A stretch of DNA of 31,803 bases from a virus: positions 1 through 31,803 of IMG/VR virus record IMGVR_UViG_3300025127_000135; one strand, 5' to 3'. This document shows positions 7,033-15,617 of this stretch, one piece after another. A program made the position numbers and the translations under genes. The first letter of the stretch is position 1. Every line of letters begins with the position of its first letter. The notes beneath the pieces were generated by a model. That model saw only the letters and a program-made list of their open reading frames with translations. It had not been told where the DNA came from and did not search any database.

Positions 7033-7291
7033 CCATATCTTTAAAATAAATTAAATCAGTATTTTTGATTTTTTGAAGCGCCTTAGCTTCTATCTGCTTA
7101 ACACGGGCGAAAGAAATACCTAATCTATCGCCAATTTCTCTGAGTGTCATTCTTCCGTTTTCATAAATAGAAACCAAAGTACAATTGTACTCATCCTCGT
7201 ACTCAATAAAGTATTTACACTCACTTTTTGTACAAGATTTTTGCTCATTCATGCATTTTCTGCTACATTTTAATAATCCATCCACAATCAT
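7028..7291 (-). CDS. Small sigma-70 region-4-like DNA-binding protein with Cys cluster
   Basis: An 87-residue protein in two parts. Residues 1-40 carry five cysteines (9, 13, 20, 25, 37) that could bind a metal. Residues 48-77 read MTLREIGDRLGISFARVKQIEAKALQKI across the helix-turn-helix, a close match to the sigma-70 region 4.2 signature that binds the -35 element. Regions 1-3 of a sigma factor are absent, so it is not a complete sigma factor. It may act as a promoter-specific activator, an anti-sigma-like competitor or an appropriation factor on RNA polymerase. Its ATG overlaps the upstream stop (ATGA), at the end of the nucleotide-metabolism operon. The DNA-binding domain is well supported; the regulatory role is inference. 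Confidence 0.85.
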   Translation of the reverse strand: MIVDGLLKCSRKCMNEQKSCTKSECKYFIEYEDEYNCTLVSIYENGRMTLREIGDRLGISFARVKQIEAKALQKIKNTDLIYFKDME

Positions 7292-7614
7292 AACTCAGGA
7301 TGCTCCTCAGCAATAAGATCAAACAAATCATCGAGTTGCTCATCGGAAAGACCTAAGTCGCTCATAGTTTGCTTGCCCTTATTATAAAGTTTAATGCTTC
7401 TTTTCTTTCTTTTGTTGGAAAGCTTACTATTTTCAATTACAAATTGTTTTATCCTTTCATCGTCGTTTAAGTATCCAGATATAATACAACGGAAAAACTT
7501 TGATTTTGTCATGCCATCGTTCTTTAATTTTAATACTAGCTGTGCATGGCGATGATCAGTATCGGTAAATATTATTCTCTTTTCGTTTTTTCCGTAGTCG
7601 TTTGTATCAGACAT
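7288..7614 (-). CDS. Hypothetical basic/helical protein
   Basis: A 108-residue protein I cannot name. The N-terminal part (DTDHRHAQLVLKLKNDGMTKSKFFRC) looks like a strand followed by helices and could be a ribbon-helix-helix-like DNA-binding unit. The middle is very basic (NKRKKRSIKLYNKGK) and the C-terminus is acidic and helical (LGLSDEQLDDLFDLIAEEHPEL). Its stop overlaps the start of the sigma-region-4-like gene, and it starts one base after the GuaB-like gene. Coupling to the sigma-like gene suggests a joint regulatory role, which is inference only. Confidence 0.65.
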   Translation of the reverse strand: MSDTNDYGKNEKRIIFTDTDHRHAQLVLKLKNDGMTKSKFFRCIISGYLNDDERIKQFVIENSKLSNKRKKRSIKLYNKGKQTMSDLGLSDEQLDDLFDLIAEEHPEL

Positions 7615-7615
7615 T

Positions 7616-8632
7616 TTACCAACTTTTACTTAAAATATGAGTTCTGCTTTCGGATAGCCCAGCCGTAGTTTGTGCAATAAACTCTGCTTTACTAGTTAAC
7701 TCAGAGATCGTGCGGGCACCACTATAAGATAAGCCCGAACGTATTCCTCTTTCCAAATCTGATAGAATATCTACCACACTACCTCTAAACGGAACGCGCG
7801 TTGATACACCCTCATATGACGAGTAATTACCTTTCCAGCTTATTTGAGCCTCTTTAGAAGCCATGCCGCGATATACTTTCCACTTTTTACCACTTGATTC
7901 TTCAAAAACTTCCCCCGGCGACTCTAGTGTGCCTGCGAAAAGTGAACCGCACATAACTGCATCAGCACCGGCCGCAAAAGCTTTTACAATGTCACCAGAG
8001 TTTTTGATTCCACCATCAGCAATAATCTTGACATCTCTATCAGTTTTAGCACAATCAAAGATAGTTTCTAAGCCGGGTACTCCGTGACCCGTTTGAATTC
8101 TTGTTGAACAGATTGAGCCGCCACCAATATTACAGCGCACAGAGTCAGCACCCCAGTCGGCTAAATCATTGATACCCTGTAACGTGGCTACATTACCAGC
8201 CATGATGTGAATGTGATCTCCAAATTCTCTGCGTAGTTGCTCAAGCGTACTCTTCATCTTGATATGATGACCATGTGCCACATCAACGCATAAGAATGTG
8301 GCTCCCGCGTTGAGAACTGCAGCGGCACGGTCTAGATTATCACCGGATATCCCTATGGCAGCACCCACCGCGTTTCGGCTTTCAACGCTCTCAATTATTT
8401 CACACTGTTGTTCAATAGTGTTGTAGCGATGAACAATACCACCAGCACCCTGATTGTTCATGGCGGTAACCATCGAAGCCTCACTAATTGTATCCATCGG
8501 TGAAGAGATAATTGGCAGGGAAAACAATAAACCGTTACCCATGTCGGTTGTTAAATCAATCTCTGTTCTACTTTCAATATCAGAATATTGAGGCACAAGC
8601 AGAACATCATCGTAAGACAAAGAATTTTTCAC
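7616..8632 (-). CDS. IMP dehydrogenase / GMP reductase family protein
   Basis: A 338-residue TIM-barrel enzyme of purine interconversion. Landmarks are [12 protein letters not shown] at residues 6-17, the GGGSICSTR active-site loop with Cys175, [24 protein letters not shown], and a C-terminal GLSESRTHI. The CBS pair of most bacterial IMP dehydrogenases is absent, and the length is that of GMP reductase (about 345). The VPFRGSV segment and GLSESRTH tail look more like IMP dehydrogenase, so IMP oxidation and GMP reduction cannot be separated by eye. It would adjust guanine nucleotide pools during infection. It overlaps the thioredoxin-like gene by ATGA and lies in the operon with dUTPase. Confidence 0.93.
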   Translation of the reverse strand: MKNSLSYDDVLLVPQYSDIESRTEIDLTTDMGNGLLFSLPIISSPMDTISEASMVTAMNNQGAGGIVHRYNTIEQQCEIIESVESRNAVGAAIGISGDNLDRAAAVLNAGATFLCVDVAHGHHIKMKSTLEQLRREFGDHIHIMAGNVATLQGINDLADWGADSVRCNIGGGSICSTRIQTGHGVPGLETIFDCAKTDRDVKIIADGGIKNSGDIVKAFAAGADAVMCGSLFAGTLESPGEVFEESSGKKWKVYRGMASKEAQISWKGNYSSYEGVSTRVPFRGSVVDILSDLERGIRSGLSYSGARTISELTSKAEFIAQTTAGLSESRTHILSKSW

Positions 8633-9003
8633 ATAGCCTCCCTATCAATAAAATTGCAAATGTCGCTTGAGCGATACCATGTATGCTCATTTGGATTTTC
8701 AGGCTCTGGTAGTAACACAATCTTTGGCGGCCTGTTACCAATGTTAGTGTGTACGATGAAAACAGTGGGAACACCTTTAAACTTCAGCTTTTTCTCAAGC
8801 TCAGGGTAATCATCGATATTATAAGCGAAGAAGTTTAAATCTTTATACTTCTCTTTATTAGATATGTCAACAAAATAATCTTTCAAGTTGTGACATAGAT
8901 GGCAACCGTTTGAGTAAAACTTTAACACAAATGTAGAATTTTCTTTAACAGTGCCTTTCATTATATTATCTAACGCATCACGGGATATTCTGGTTACTGC
9001 CAT
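8629..9003 (-). CDS. Thioredoxin-like protein
   Basis: A 124-residue thioredoxin-fold protein with a redox site CHLC (Cys34, Cys37) in FYSNGCHLCHNL and the cis-proline loop GVPTVFIV around residue 77. It would shuttle electrons through dithiol-disulfide exchange in the cytoplasm. A natural partner in this window is the class II ribonucleotide reductase at 19117-21084, whose C-terminal Cys pair needs re-reduction; this pairing is inference. The ATG has a strong AAGGAGGT upstream and overlaps the upstream Zn-ribbon gene by 26 bases. A disulfide oxidoreductase for another client is the main alternative. Confidence 0.85.
   Translation of the reverse strand: MAVTRISRDALDNIMKGTVKENSTFVLKFYSNGCHLCHNLKDYFVDISNKEKYKDLNFFAYNIDDYPELEKKLKFKGVPTVFIVHTNIGNRPPKIVLLPEPENPNEHTWYRSSDICNFIDREAM
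8842..8870 (-). promoter_or_regulatory. Possible internal promoter ahead of the GuaB-like gene
   Basis: Inside the thioredoxin-like gene, TTGACA (8870-8865), a 17-bp spacer and TATAAA (8847-8842) are correctly placed on the minus strand, about 210 bases before the IMPDH/GMPR start. It is wholly within coding sequence, so chance is a real possibility. Confidence 0.35.
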
Positions 9004-9235
9004 CTATTACCTCCTTGGCTTTATCCATGCAGTCAGGGCAAAAAAGCCTAACAATCTCTTGTTTAACAACAACAGACCATGATTTTACCATTTCTTTATC
9101 TTTCTTGTCAAATGGTTCTGAACAAACATCACAAGACTCTGGTAATTTACCAAATTGTGCAACCTGATTAGAAAGTTTTTCATTAGCGTCTTTGCTAATG
9201 TTTTTCTTCATTGCTCTTCGTGTTGCTCTGTTCAT
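8978..9235 (-). CDS. Small zinc-ribbon-like protein
   Basis: An 85-residue protein with two CxxC pairs: CDVC near residue 35 and CPDC near residue 67, spaced as in zinc ribbons. The first 20 residues are basic (RATRRAMKK), which could contact nucleic acid. No enzyme motif is visible. Its ATG overlaps the upstream stop as ATGA, and its 3' end contains the ribosome binding site of the thioredoxin-like gene. Function is unknown; it may be a small nucleic-acid-binding or regulatory protein. Confidence 0.7.
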   Translation of the reverse strand: MNRATRRAMKKNISKDANEKLSNQVAQFGKLPESCDVCSEPFDKKDKEMVKSWSVVVKQEIVRLFCPDCMDKAKEVIDGSNQNIP

Positions 9236-9633
9236 TTCTTTTTAACAGCCTTCGGTCTATCTTGTGACTTTCTATAAGTTGCAGACCTTTCCATAAGCTC
9301 CTTATGACCTACAGGCGCGGCTTTCTTCTTGGTAGTTCGTCTTTTCCTTTTTGTCGGTTCTGGTTCAGGCTCGTCATCAAGTTCCTGCTCTTCCTCAACT
9401 TCTGGAGCATTGGAGATTGCTTCGTCCACAGTTTGTCTGGCAAGCGCACCTGAATACTGCTGCAAAGTAATCATCGCACCCTCAAGTTGCGCTAGTGCAA
9501 TCGCATGTTGAACAATTTGATCAGCAGTTTCACTGGTCGCCGGTCGATGATATAGATCTTTAATGATTCCAAATCTTTCAGTGGCTTTTGCTTTTAATTG
9601 TAAAATCGCAGAATTTAAAATTTCTTCAGTCAT
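9232..9633 (-). CDS. Hypothetical protein with helical head and basic tail
   Basis: A 133-residue protein. Residues 1-70 form amphipathic helices (LNSAILQLKAKATERFGIIK...). A Glu/Pro-rich linker (about 78-92) follows, then a strongly basic tail with KRKRRTTKKKAA and a final KAVKKK. The layout suggests a helical oligomerisation part joined to a nucleic-acid-binding tail. I do not recognise the family. It overlaps both neighbours by ATGA, so it is translated in step with the Dam and Zn-ribbon genes. Confidence 0.65.
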   Translation of the reverse strand: MTEEILNSAILQLKAKATERFGIIKDLYHRPATSETADQIVQHAIALAQLEGAMITLQQYSGALARQTVDEAISNAPEVEEEQELDDEPEPEPTKRKRRTTKKKAAPVGHKELMERSATYRKSQDRPKAVKKK

Positions 9634-10103
9634 CGGTTCATTCCTCCAAATATTTGTTGTTGATTGCCGCCATCAAATACCACAACCGCAGATGGAAATG
9701 GTGCTGAATTTTCACTATCACCAAATTTAAGTCTTCCTTTGACAAAGTACACTTCATCCGCTTGCATGACATATTGATGCCAATACTTCGTATCGGTTCT
9801 CGCTGGGATAAGCATTACTACCTTAGTATTATTCTTGCGTGATTCTTCAAATGCTTTTCTAATCCACTTGTCAATACCCCTACCGTATGGAGGGTTAACA
9901 AAACTTGTGAAGCCCTCCCAGCTTTCCGACAGTCCATTATCAGACTCAGTGAAGTATTTTGTACATTTAGAGTTATCGCTGTCGGCACATGGATCTAAAG
10001 TAAAGGGACCAAAGCGCCAATTAAGCTTATTAAAAAAGTCTTGGGGTGTTGCCCAGTTGCCAGTTTTAGAACTAAACAATACCAATTGTGTTTCTTTATT
10101 CAT
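9630..10103 (-). CDS. dam: Phage N-6-adenine DNA methyltransferase (Dam type)
   Basis: A 157-residue protein of the phage Dam methylase family (the PF05869 type). It opens with GNWATPQDFFNKL, has TLDPCA and a catalytic NPPY at residues 70-73 followed by GRGIDKW, and ends with a strand-turn segment containing FPSAVVVF. It transfers a methyl group from S-adenosylmethionine to adenine N6, usually to protect phage DNA against restriction or to time DNA transactions. Length and motifs are complete. It follows dUTPase, with which it overlaps by eight bases; GGGAG precedes the ATG. A separate D12-class methylase lies at 25880-26677, so the phage probably marks two different sequences. Confidence 0.93.
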   Translation of the reverse strand: MNKETQLVLFSSKTGNWATPQDFFNKLNWRFGPFTLDPCADSDNSKCTKYFTESDNGLSESWEGFTSFVNPPYGRGIDKWIRKAFEESRKNNTKVVMLIPARTDTKYWHQYVMQADEVYFVKGRLKFGDSENSAPFPSAVVVFDGGNQQQIFGGMNR

Positions 10104-10554
10104 TTGTGCTCCCTAAAGCTCCATCACCACGTTCACTGATGGTAATTGAATTTTTATATAAATCTCCAGTTGGGCTCTGCACCGCTCGGAAATTTACAAC
10201 TGGAATCATAACAACTTGTGCAATCTTATCGCCCGGTTTAATAAATTGTGGACTTTTCCCAACATTGTGCAAGTTGATAAAAACTTCACCATCGTATCCA
10301 GAATCAACCACGCAAGCACCCACAAGTAACGATCGCTTGGCTGCTACCGAACTTCGATTCTTCACCTCCAACATATATCCATGCGGAATGCCAAATCGCA
10401 GACCTGTTGGTACGATCCTACTTTCACCGGGGTTAACTGAAACGGCTTGCCCCTCATGTTCTGGTGAGTAGAAAACATCTAATCCAGCATCGGATGGATT
10501 TGCCCTTTGTGGGTCATGTGCATCCGGCCGTGTACGAGCGAACTCAATGATCAT
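10096..10554 (-). CDS. dut: dUTP diphosphatase (trimeric dUTPase)
   Basis: A 152-residue trimeric-type dUTPase, hydrolysing dUTP to dUMP and pyrophosphate, which keeps uracil out of DNA and feeds dTTP synthesis. The five motifs can be followed: SDAGLDVF near the N-terminus, NRSSVA, VVDSGYDGE, GDKIAQVV and the C-terminal RGDGALGST. The last is a variant of the usual RGxxGFGSTG arm. A longer frame begins with GTG at 10566, but the ATG at 10554 has GGAGG five bases upstream and starts the conserved part. It lies between the GapR-like small gene and dam in one coupled operon. Confidence 0.95.
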   Translation of the reverse strand: MIIEFARTRPDAHDPQRANPSDAGLDVFYSPEHEGQAVSVNPGESRIVPTGLRFGIPHGYMLEVKNRSSVAAKRSLLVGACVVDSGYDGEVFINLHNVGKSPQFIKPGDKIAQVVMIPVVNFRAVQSPTGDLYKNSITISERGDGALGSTNE

Positions 10555-10795
10555 TCGTGCCTCCACTAAACATATTAAAGTTTTCTACAACTTCATCAAT
10601 GTTAACATTATCCTTAAACAAGCGATAAGCTTTTACCGCTGCGCGGATTTCATCCGTATTTAGCCACCCGTTCTCTTTGAACTCCATACGAAGCTCACGC
10701 TTTTGTTCCTTATATGGTTCCATCGCCTCCTCGATAGCAACGAGAGAGCGAATATATTCTTTAACATATTGTTTACGTTTGTCTTCAGTAGACAC
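10544..10795 (-). CDS. Small helical protein, faintly GapR-like
   Basis: An 83-residue, all-helical charged protein with a segment EPYKEQKRELRMEFKENGWL-NTDEIRAAVKAYRLFK. The spacing of basic and hydrophobic positions recalls the small DNA-binding GapR/DUF2312 proteins (coiled-coil helix, then a short helical pair), but the match is weak. It uses a GTG start directly after AAGGAGGTAAT and is the first gene behind the promoter at 10819-10847. It is therefore probably the leading gene of the operon that continues to dut, dam and the IMPDH/GMPR gene. Confidence 0.65.
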   Translation of the reverse strand: MSTEDKRKQYVKEYIRSLVAIEEAMEPYKEQKRELRMEFKENGWLNTDEIRAAVKAYRLFKDNVNIDEVVENFNMFSGGTNDH

Positions 10796-10818
10796 ATTAC
10801 CTCCTTATTGGTGTTAAT

Positions 10819-10847
10819 AGTATAATAAGTTAAACCTTGATAGTCAA
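10819..10847 (-). promoter_or_regulatory. Sigma70 promoter for the nucleotide-metabolism operon
   Basis: TTGACT (10847-10842), a 17-bp spacer and TATACT (10824-10819), one mismatch each. It starts one base behind the TAA of the J-domain gene. A 5-bp perfect dyad CTTGA-CTA-TCAAG (10836-10848) covers the -35 box and could be an operator. It would drive the genes from 10795 down to about 7028. Confidence 0.85.
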
Positions 10848-10848
10848 G

Positions 10849-11562
10849 TTATTTTTGTGGTTTAAATCTAAAAAGGTGCCAAAGAAATTTTTCAACTATC
10901 GCATCTCTTTGTTCATCACTTTCACATTCAGCAAATGAATAATTGTAAGTTCCTTTAACTTTATTAATTTCATTAACCATTTTATCTCTATCTTTTTTAA
11001 ACCATCTTAATTGTAAAGAATATCTTTCAGGTATCATAACATTATGTTTTTTCGCTATTTGAATTAAGCGAAAGTATTCTTTTGTTTCATAACTCTTTTT
11101 AGCATCTGAAAAATCCCAAGCTAATGTTTGTTTATAATCAGGGTCGGATATCCAGTTCTCGATTCTATCAGGGTGTAGTTTCATGGCTAATTTTCTAAAC
11201 AGCTTGTGAAAATCCTGATGCAAGTCTTTGTAAGTTCCTAAATCATCTGGCTCTTCAATGTCTTCATTACTAGTTTCTGCACTATCCACGGGCACTAAAG
11301 CTGTGCTACCAGAATATTCACTAATTGGAATTTCTTCGCCCTGTTCCGGCTTTTTAGTTCCGTAAAGCTCACTTAGCCTTTCAGCGTTTTCTCTGTTAAG
11401 TTTGTCGATGTCAATATTATTACGAGCACAGTAAGCTCGATAGTAATGCTCAAAATCAATATTCATCTCATTGCAGATGTCATTAGCTAAATCTAATTCT
11501 TCATACAAAAATTCTAATTCATTCAGGAGACGTTTCCACTTAATTTTTTGAGTTTTGAGCAT
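10849..11562 (-). CDS. J-domain (DnaJ-like) protein
   Basis: A 237-residue protein with a J-domain-like unit at about residues 108-175: helix II reading DFHKLFRKLAMKLHPDR with the HPD tripeptide at 130-132, then a helix III segment TLAWDFSDAKKSYETKEYF. HPD is the signature by which J proteins stimulate the ATPase of DnaK. The N-terminal 70 residues are helical and charged, residues 75-105 form an acidic low-complexity linker, and the C-terminus is basic. Other DnaJ domains (Gly/Phe, Zn finger) are missing, so it probably recruits host DnaK to a particular phage target. It lies in one string with clpP2 and dnaE. Identification rests on HPD and helix pattern. Confidence 0.8.
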   Translation of the reverse strand: MLKTQKIKWKRLLNELEFLYEELDLANDICNEMNIDFEHYYRAYCARNNIDIDKLNRENAERLSELYGTKKPEQGEEIPISEYSGSTALVPVDSAETSNEDIEEPDDLGTYKDLHQDFHKLFRKLAMKLHPDRIENWISDPDYKQTLAWDFSDAKKSYETKEYFRLIQIAKKHNVMIPERYSLQLRWFKKDRDKMVNEINKVKGTYNYSFAECESDEQRDAIVEKFLWHLFRFKPQK

Positions 11563-11577
11563 ATACTTTAAGTAGTA

Positions 11578-12183
11578 TTACTTAAAGGTGATCTTAACCG
11601 ACGTATCTATTTTAAGGTCTGGCACGCGCAAATGATTAGCTAATTTATGCTTCTTGCACTCTTTTGCGTCCAAAAACCAATCGGCGTGTCCTTTATCGTG
11701 AACAATATCCAAGAAGTAATTTTCATCCTGCCCACAGTTCTCAGCCATCATGTGATAAATTTTCTGGTTTAATCGATCGGTCTCTTCGGCACTAACTTTA
11801 ACCTCTTCTACTTTACCCCAACTCATGGAGCTAACATCGTGAATCATTAGCGTTGCATCAGGATCGATGTATCTTTTGCCTTGCGCGCCGAAACTAAAAA
11901 GTATGGCTCCACAGGACATTGCTTTGCCTTGCACGATTGTAGCGACAGGAATGGTGGAATGCTGAATGTCTGAAATCATTGACATCAGACTATAAACTTG
12001 TCCGCCATAGCTATCAATAATAACTGGTACAACCGGCTGACCAGTGCTCTGTGCTTTAGACATTGATTCAGAGAAAGTCTTTGCTGCTGCTTCATCAAAT
12101 TTGTTAACCCTGATAATAACAGGGAGTTCATCTCTAAGCTTCGCCTCTTTTAATAGAGGACTAAATGTTTTAATTATATTCAT
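11578..12183 (-). CDS. clpP: ClpP-family serine protease (intact triad)
   Basis: A 201-residue ClpP-family protein, distinct from the one at 5235-5876. The triad is complete: Ser90 in GKAMSCG, His115 in LMIHDV and Asp168 in HADWFLD. The usual IDSYGGQVYS oxyanion loop (near residue 57) and the helix SAEETDRLNQKIY are present. It would degrade unfolded proteins only with an unfoldase partner such as host ClpX or ClpA, or act alone as a peptide-cleaving or maturation protease. No Clp ATPase is in the window. It is squeezed between dnaE (two-base gap) and the J-domain gene, so expression with replication genes is likely. Having two diverged ClpP genes is unusual for a phage. Confidence 0.93.
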   Translation of the reverse strand: MNIIKTFSPLLKEAKLRDELPVIIRVNKFDEAAAKTFSESMSKAQSTGQPVVPVIIDSYGGQVYSLMSMISDIQHSTIPVATIVQGKAMSCGAILFSFGAQGKRYIDPDATLMIHDVSSMSWGKVEEVKVSAEETDRLNQKIYHMMAENCGQDENYFLDIVHDKGHADWFLDAKECKKHKLANHLRVPDLKIDTSVKITFK

Positions 12184-12185
12184 GT

Positions 12186-15100
12186 TTATCCTAATAGTTT
12201 GAATGTTCTGCCGACTGCGTAAGTTGAGAAACCCCAGTTTTGATCATACTTCAGTCGAGCCATGTATGGTCGATTCAATCGAATCTTATCTTTTTGGGGC
12301 TTGATGCCCCAGCATCTAATTCTGGTAAGCTCATTATTGGAATCAATAACTTCCACGATCCAATATGTTTTACCTTTCTTAGTTTGTTTAATCGTGATCT
12401 TGCGTGGAATAAACCAGCACACTTGCAAATCCTCATCGAATTCAGAGATGGGGGGAATATACTTTTCGTGAAGCCGTTCGATAGTTTCATTACTGATCAC
12501 AAGGTTCATTGGGAAGATACCCGTCAGATCAGTTTTAAACTGAATTATCTCTTCTTCACTGAAGTCGCCTTCTGGTCGAAATGTCTCAATGTTCTCACTA
12601 AACTTCTTCAGATTTTTCGGCCGTTCGACGACACAAGCAGACCAGAAGTGCTTACGACCAGAGAAACGATCATCTACGATATTATCCAAAGCACCGCCCC
12701 TACAAAGCGCGTCAAGGGCTTTTTTATTCAGCTTGCTATATGATATGTCATCTCGAAACAAAAGGTCTTCAGCGTTCATAAACGGGCGATTCTCAAGCAC
12801 TTGTTCAATCGCTGCCATACCAAGACCTTTGATTGATGTTAGTGGTTGAATGAGAGTTTTCCCATCATCGCTAATCTCCCATACGGTTCCTGATTTATTA
12901 ACGTCTAGTGGTGCGATATCAAAACCAAATTTCTTGGCGATGTTAATTGCTTTTTCTTTGCGTGTCTCCGGTTCTTTGTCTAGAAAGGCTGCCATCCACT
13001 CTGCTGGATAGTAGTTGAACAGCCATGCACATTGAAAAGAGATTATAGAGTAAGAAACTGCATGTGACTTGTTAAAACCATACCCTGAGAAGAATTCAAA
13101 TTTATCCCAGAGGGATTGGGCTTCATCATGGCTAATGTTTTTGGCGACACAACCTTTAATAAATTTGTCATGCAGCATGCCTTTTACAGAACCCTTGCCT
13201 GTTCCTTTCTTGGTCAGCACCTTGCGAAGCATATTGCCCTCATCTAGCGTAAGTCCGCCAAGCTTATGAGCCAACAACGCAATTTGCTCTTGAAAGATTA
13301 GGAAACCAAATGTTTCTTCTGTAATATCTCTTGCTTCGTCAGAGAGATACTGAATCCTTTGTGGGTGCTCTTTGGCTTCCACATAGTCGTTATCAACACC
13401 TGCAGATAGTGGACCGGGACGGAAGATAGAGGTGATGGCAGACAAATCAATGATATTATTTGGCTTTACACGTTTACAAAAGCTTTGGGCACCATTTTCG
13501 GTAAACTGGAAGATACCAGCCCACTTACCCTTGTGGAAAATATTCTGATAAACTTCTGGATCGTTCAAGTCCACAACTTCTGGGTGTAGATTTTTTTCGT
13601 AGTATTCTCGCACATCTGAAAAGGTTGGCTCCTCAATACCATGATGGCGGCGCAAAATATGATATATCGCACCCTCCATCATTTTAAGTGTGGAGAGTCC
13701 AAGAAGATCGAACTTAATAAAGCCCATAGGCTCAAGGTGCCGGACGTTTTGCCCCTCTGCCCATGGAGCTTGACGAACACCGCCCGAATTGATCAGTGGC
13801 ATATTTTTATCAAGATTCTCCGCGATAACGACACCACCTGCATGGCGAGAACAAGAACGAACTTGACCAACAAGACCTTCGACGTGTGTCTTGACAGCAG
13901 GATATTTTGCCAAATATGTTTGAAGTGCTGGAGAAAATTCGATAACTTCTTCCCATGTTGGGTTATAGATTCCCGCTTTGATACCGTGCTTTTGTTTTGC
14001 TAGAGGAGTAGCTTCCCGTATCATGATTGATGTAACTGTATTGACTTCAGTGAATGGAATATTATAGAGCTTGGAAATATCCTTAATCAACGATTTAAGC
14101 TGTAGTGTATTCCAGTTAGAGATTGGCGCAACACAATCAGCACCCCACATTTCAACTAGCTTTTCTTTAAGCGTCATACTGTCAGATACATCATAATCAA
14201 TATCTGGATAGTCTGTGGCATCTGCTCTCAAGAATCGAGAAAAGAGTAGACCGTGCTTAATTGGATCAACCTGTGTGATATTCAGTGCATATGCCACCAG
14301 TGAGCCCGCCGCAGAGCCGCGGCCGGGTCCAGTAAGCATCATACTAGTAGCGACATCGACAATGGATTTCATTGTCAAGAAATATTTAGAGAAGCCACGG
14401 TCATCAATAACGTGTAGCTCTTTTCGCAAACGGTCAGTGTACTCTTTATTTGTATGTAAGCCTTTATCTTTTAGACCCTCAAGTGCATAATTTACCAGTG
14501 CCTGAGTGGCTGTAAATCCTGCCGGCACAACAAATTCAGGCAATCGCACTGTATTATCTGGCATGAACTTTTCAATTCTGTCAAAGGCAATGCGATATGT
14601 CTCTTCAATACTTTGCATAACCAAATCATCGTCATATTCAAAGCCCTGTTCGTCGGAGTATTGCTTGTAGCTCTCCCACATTTGATCACCATTCTTTGGA
14701 TATAGTTCATATCCAATCTCCTCAACGCCCTCTGGTAGTTCTGATTCCTCGTCAGCCCATGATGGGCGACCCTTACCAAGCCAACCAAGACGCTTGTAAA
14801 GCTCTCTGTCCTTCCAAGCGTCAGGGTTGGGGTAATGGCTGTCGGCTGTAGAAACCAGTCCAACGCCAAACTCTTTAGCAACTTGAATTACATATTTGTT
14901 AAGTTCATGTTGCTCTTTAATATTGTTCCACTGGATTTCGGCATACCAGCGATCACCGAAAATATCGACCATACATCGAGTTGTCTCTCGCATTGCTTCC
15001 AACACTGCCTCATCGCCATCCTCTCGGTTCTCCCAGTAGTTACCGGCATACACCCCACCAAGACAAGCAGAAGAAGCAATAATACCCTCGTTATACTTCT

Positions 15101-15617
15101 TGAGCAGTGCATAGTCGATTCGTGGGTAGCGATAGAAGTTCTCCGGCTGGTATGACTCGGATACCAACTTAAATAGATTGTTTAACCCGGTTTGATTCTG
15201 CGCGAGGAGAACAAGGTGACGGCGACGGCGGAGAATATCCTGAACCTGCTTGCTGTTTCCCTCATCCTCAACGGTAGCACCAGACTGTGCATCTTTCTTA
15301 ATGGCACGGGCGCGCTTCTTGTCAGCCATGGCTTGCTCGTAGGCGTCTCGCCATTCAGCAATAGACGGTGTAAAGTAAGCCTCGCAACCAAAGATGGGCT
15401 TGAATTCCTTACCAGCCTCTTGCATTTTCTTAGCATGCAAAACTTGATATGCCAAACCATTCATATTTCCATGATCTGTCAAAGCTAAGGCTTCACAACC
15501 ATTTTCATATGCAAAGTCCATATGTGCCTGTGGATATCCAATGGCGTCAAATATAGAGCCTGCGACACTGTGTGCGTGCAAGCCAACAAACTTAATCTTA
15601 GAATTCTTTCGATTCAT
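12186..15617 (-). CDS. dnaE: DNA polymerase III alpha subunit (DnaE type)
   Basis: A 1143-residue family C polymerase. The N-terminal PHP domain keeps a full set of metal ligands by eye: His14/His16, Asp24, His49, Glu79, His134, Cys185, and Asp259/His261 in TADSHY. It could therefore have intrinsic 3'-5' proofreading as in Thermus DnaE. The palm has GPGRGSAAGSL near 430, PDIDYD at 471-476 and the third acid Asp637 in KFDLLGLSTL. A fingers region (FSGYGFNKSHAVSY) follows, and the last 90 residues look like an OB fold. No separate DnaQ is seen. A promoter lies inside the upstream gene's end, and AGGAG precedes the ATG. A family A polymerase is also present at 30052-31254. Confidence 0.97.
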   Translation of the reverse strand: MNRKNSKIKFVGLHAHSVAGSIFDAIGYPQAHMDFAYENGCEALALTDHGNMNGLAYQVLHAKKMQEAGKEFKPIFGCEAYFTPSIAEWRDAYEQAMADKKRARAIKKDAQSGATVEDEGNSKQVQDILRRRRHLVLLAQNQTGLNNLFKLVSESYQPENFYRYPRIDYALLKKYNEGIIASSACLGGVYAGNYWENREDGDEAVLEAMRETTRCMVDIFGDRWYAEIQWNNIKEQHELNKYVIQVAKEFGVGLVSTADSHYPNPDAWKDRELYKRLGWLGKGRPSWADEESELPEGVEEIGYELYPKNGDQMWESYKQYSDEQGFEYDDDLVMQSIEETYRIAFDRIEKFMPDNTVRLPEFVVPAGFTATQALVNYALEGLKDKGLHTNKEYTDRLRKELHVIDDRGFSKYFLTMKSIVDVATSMMLTGPGRGSAAGSLVAYALNITQVDPIKHGLLFSRFLRADATDYPDIDYDVSDSMTLKEKLVEMWGADCVAPISNWNTLQLKSLIKDISKLYNIPFTEVNTVTSIMIREATPLAKQKHGIKAGIYNPTWEEVIEFSPALQTYLAKYPAVKTHVEGLVGQVRSCSRHAGGVVIAENLDKNMPLINSGGVRQAPWAEGQNVRHLEPMGFIKFDLLGLSTLKMMEGAIYHILRRHHGIEEPTFSDVREYYEKNLHPEVVDLNDPEVYQNIFHKGKWAGIFQFTENGAQSFCKRVKPNNIIDLSAITSIFRPGPLSAGVDNDYVEAKEHPQRIQYLSDEARDITEETFGFLIFQEQIALLAHKLGGLTLDEGNMLRKVLTKKGTGKGSVKGMLHDKFIKGCVAKNISHDEAQSLWDKFEFFSGYGFNKSHAVSYSIISFQCAWLFNYYPAEWMAAFLDKEPETRKEKAINIAKKFGFDIAPLDVNKSGTVWEISDDGKTLIQPLTSIKGLGMAAIEQVLENRPFMNAEDLLFRDDISYSKLNKKALDALCRGGALDNIVDDRFSGRKHFWSACVVERPKNLKKFSENIETFRPEGDFSEEEIIQFKTDLTGIFPMNLVISNETIERLHEKYIPPISEFDEDLQVCWFIPRKITIKQTKKGKTYWIVEVIDSNNELTRIRCWGIKPQKDKIRLNRPYMARLKYDQNWGFSTYAVGRTFKLLG

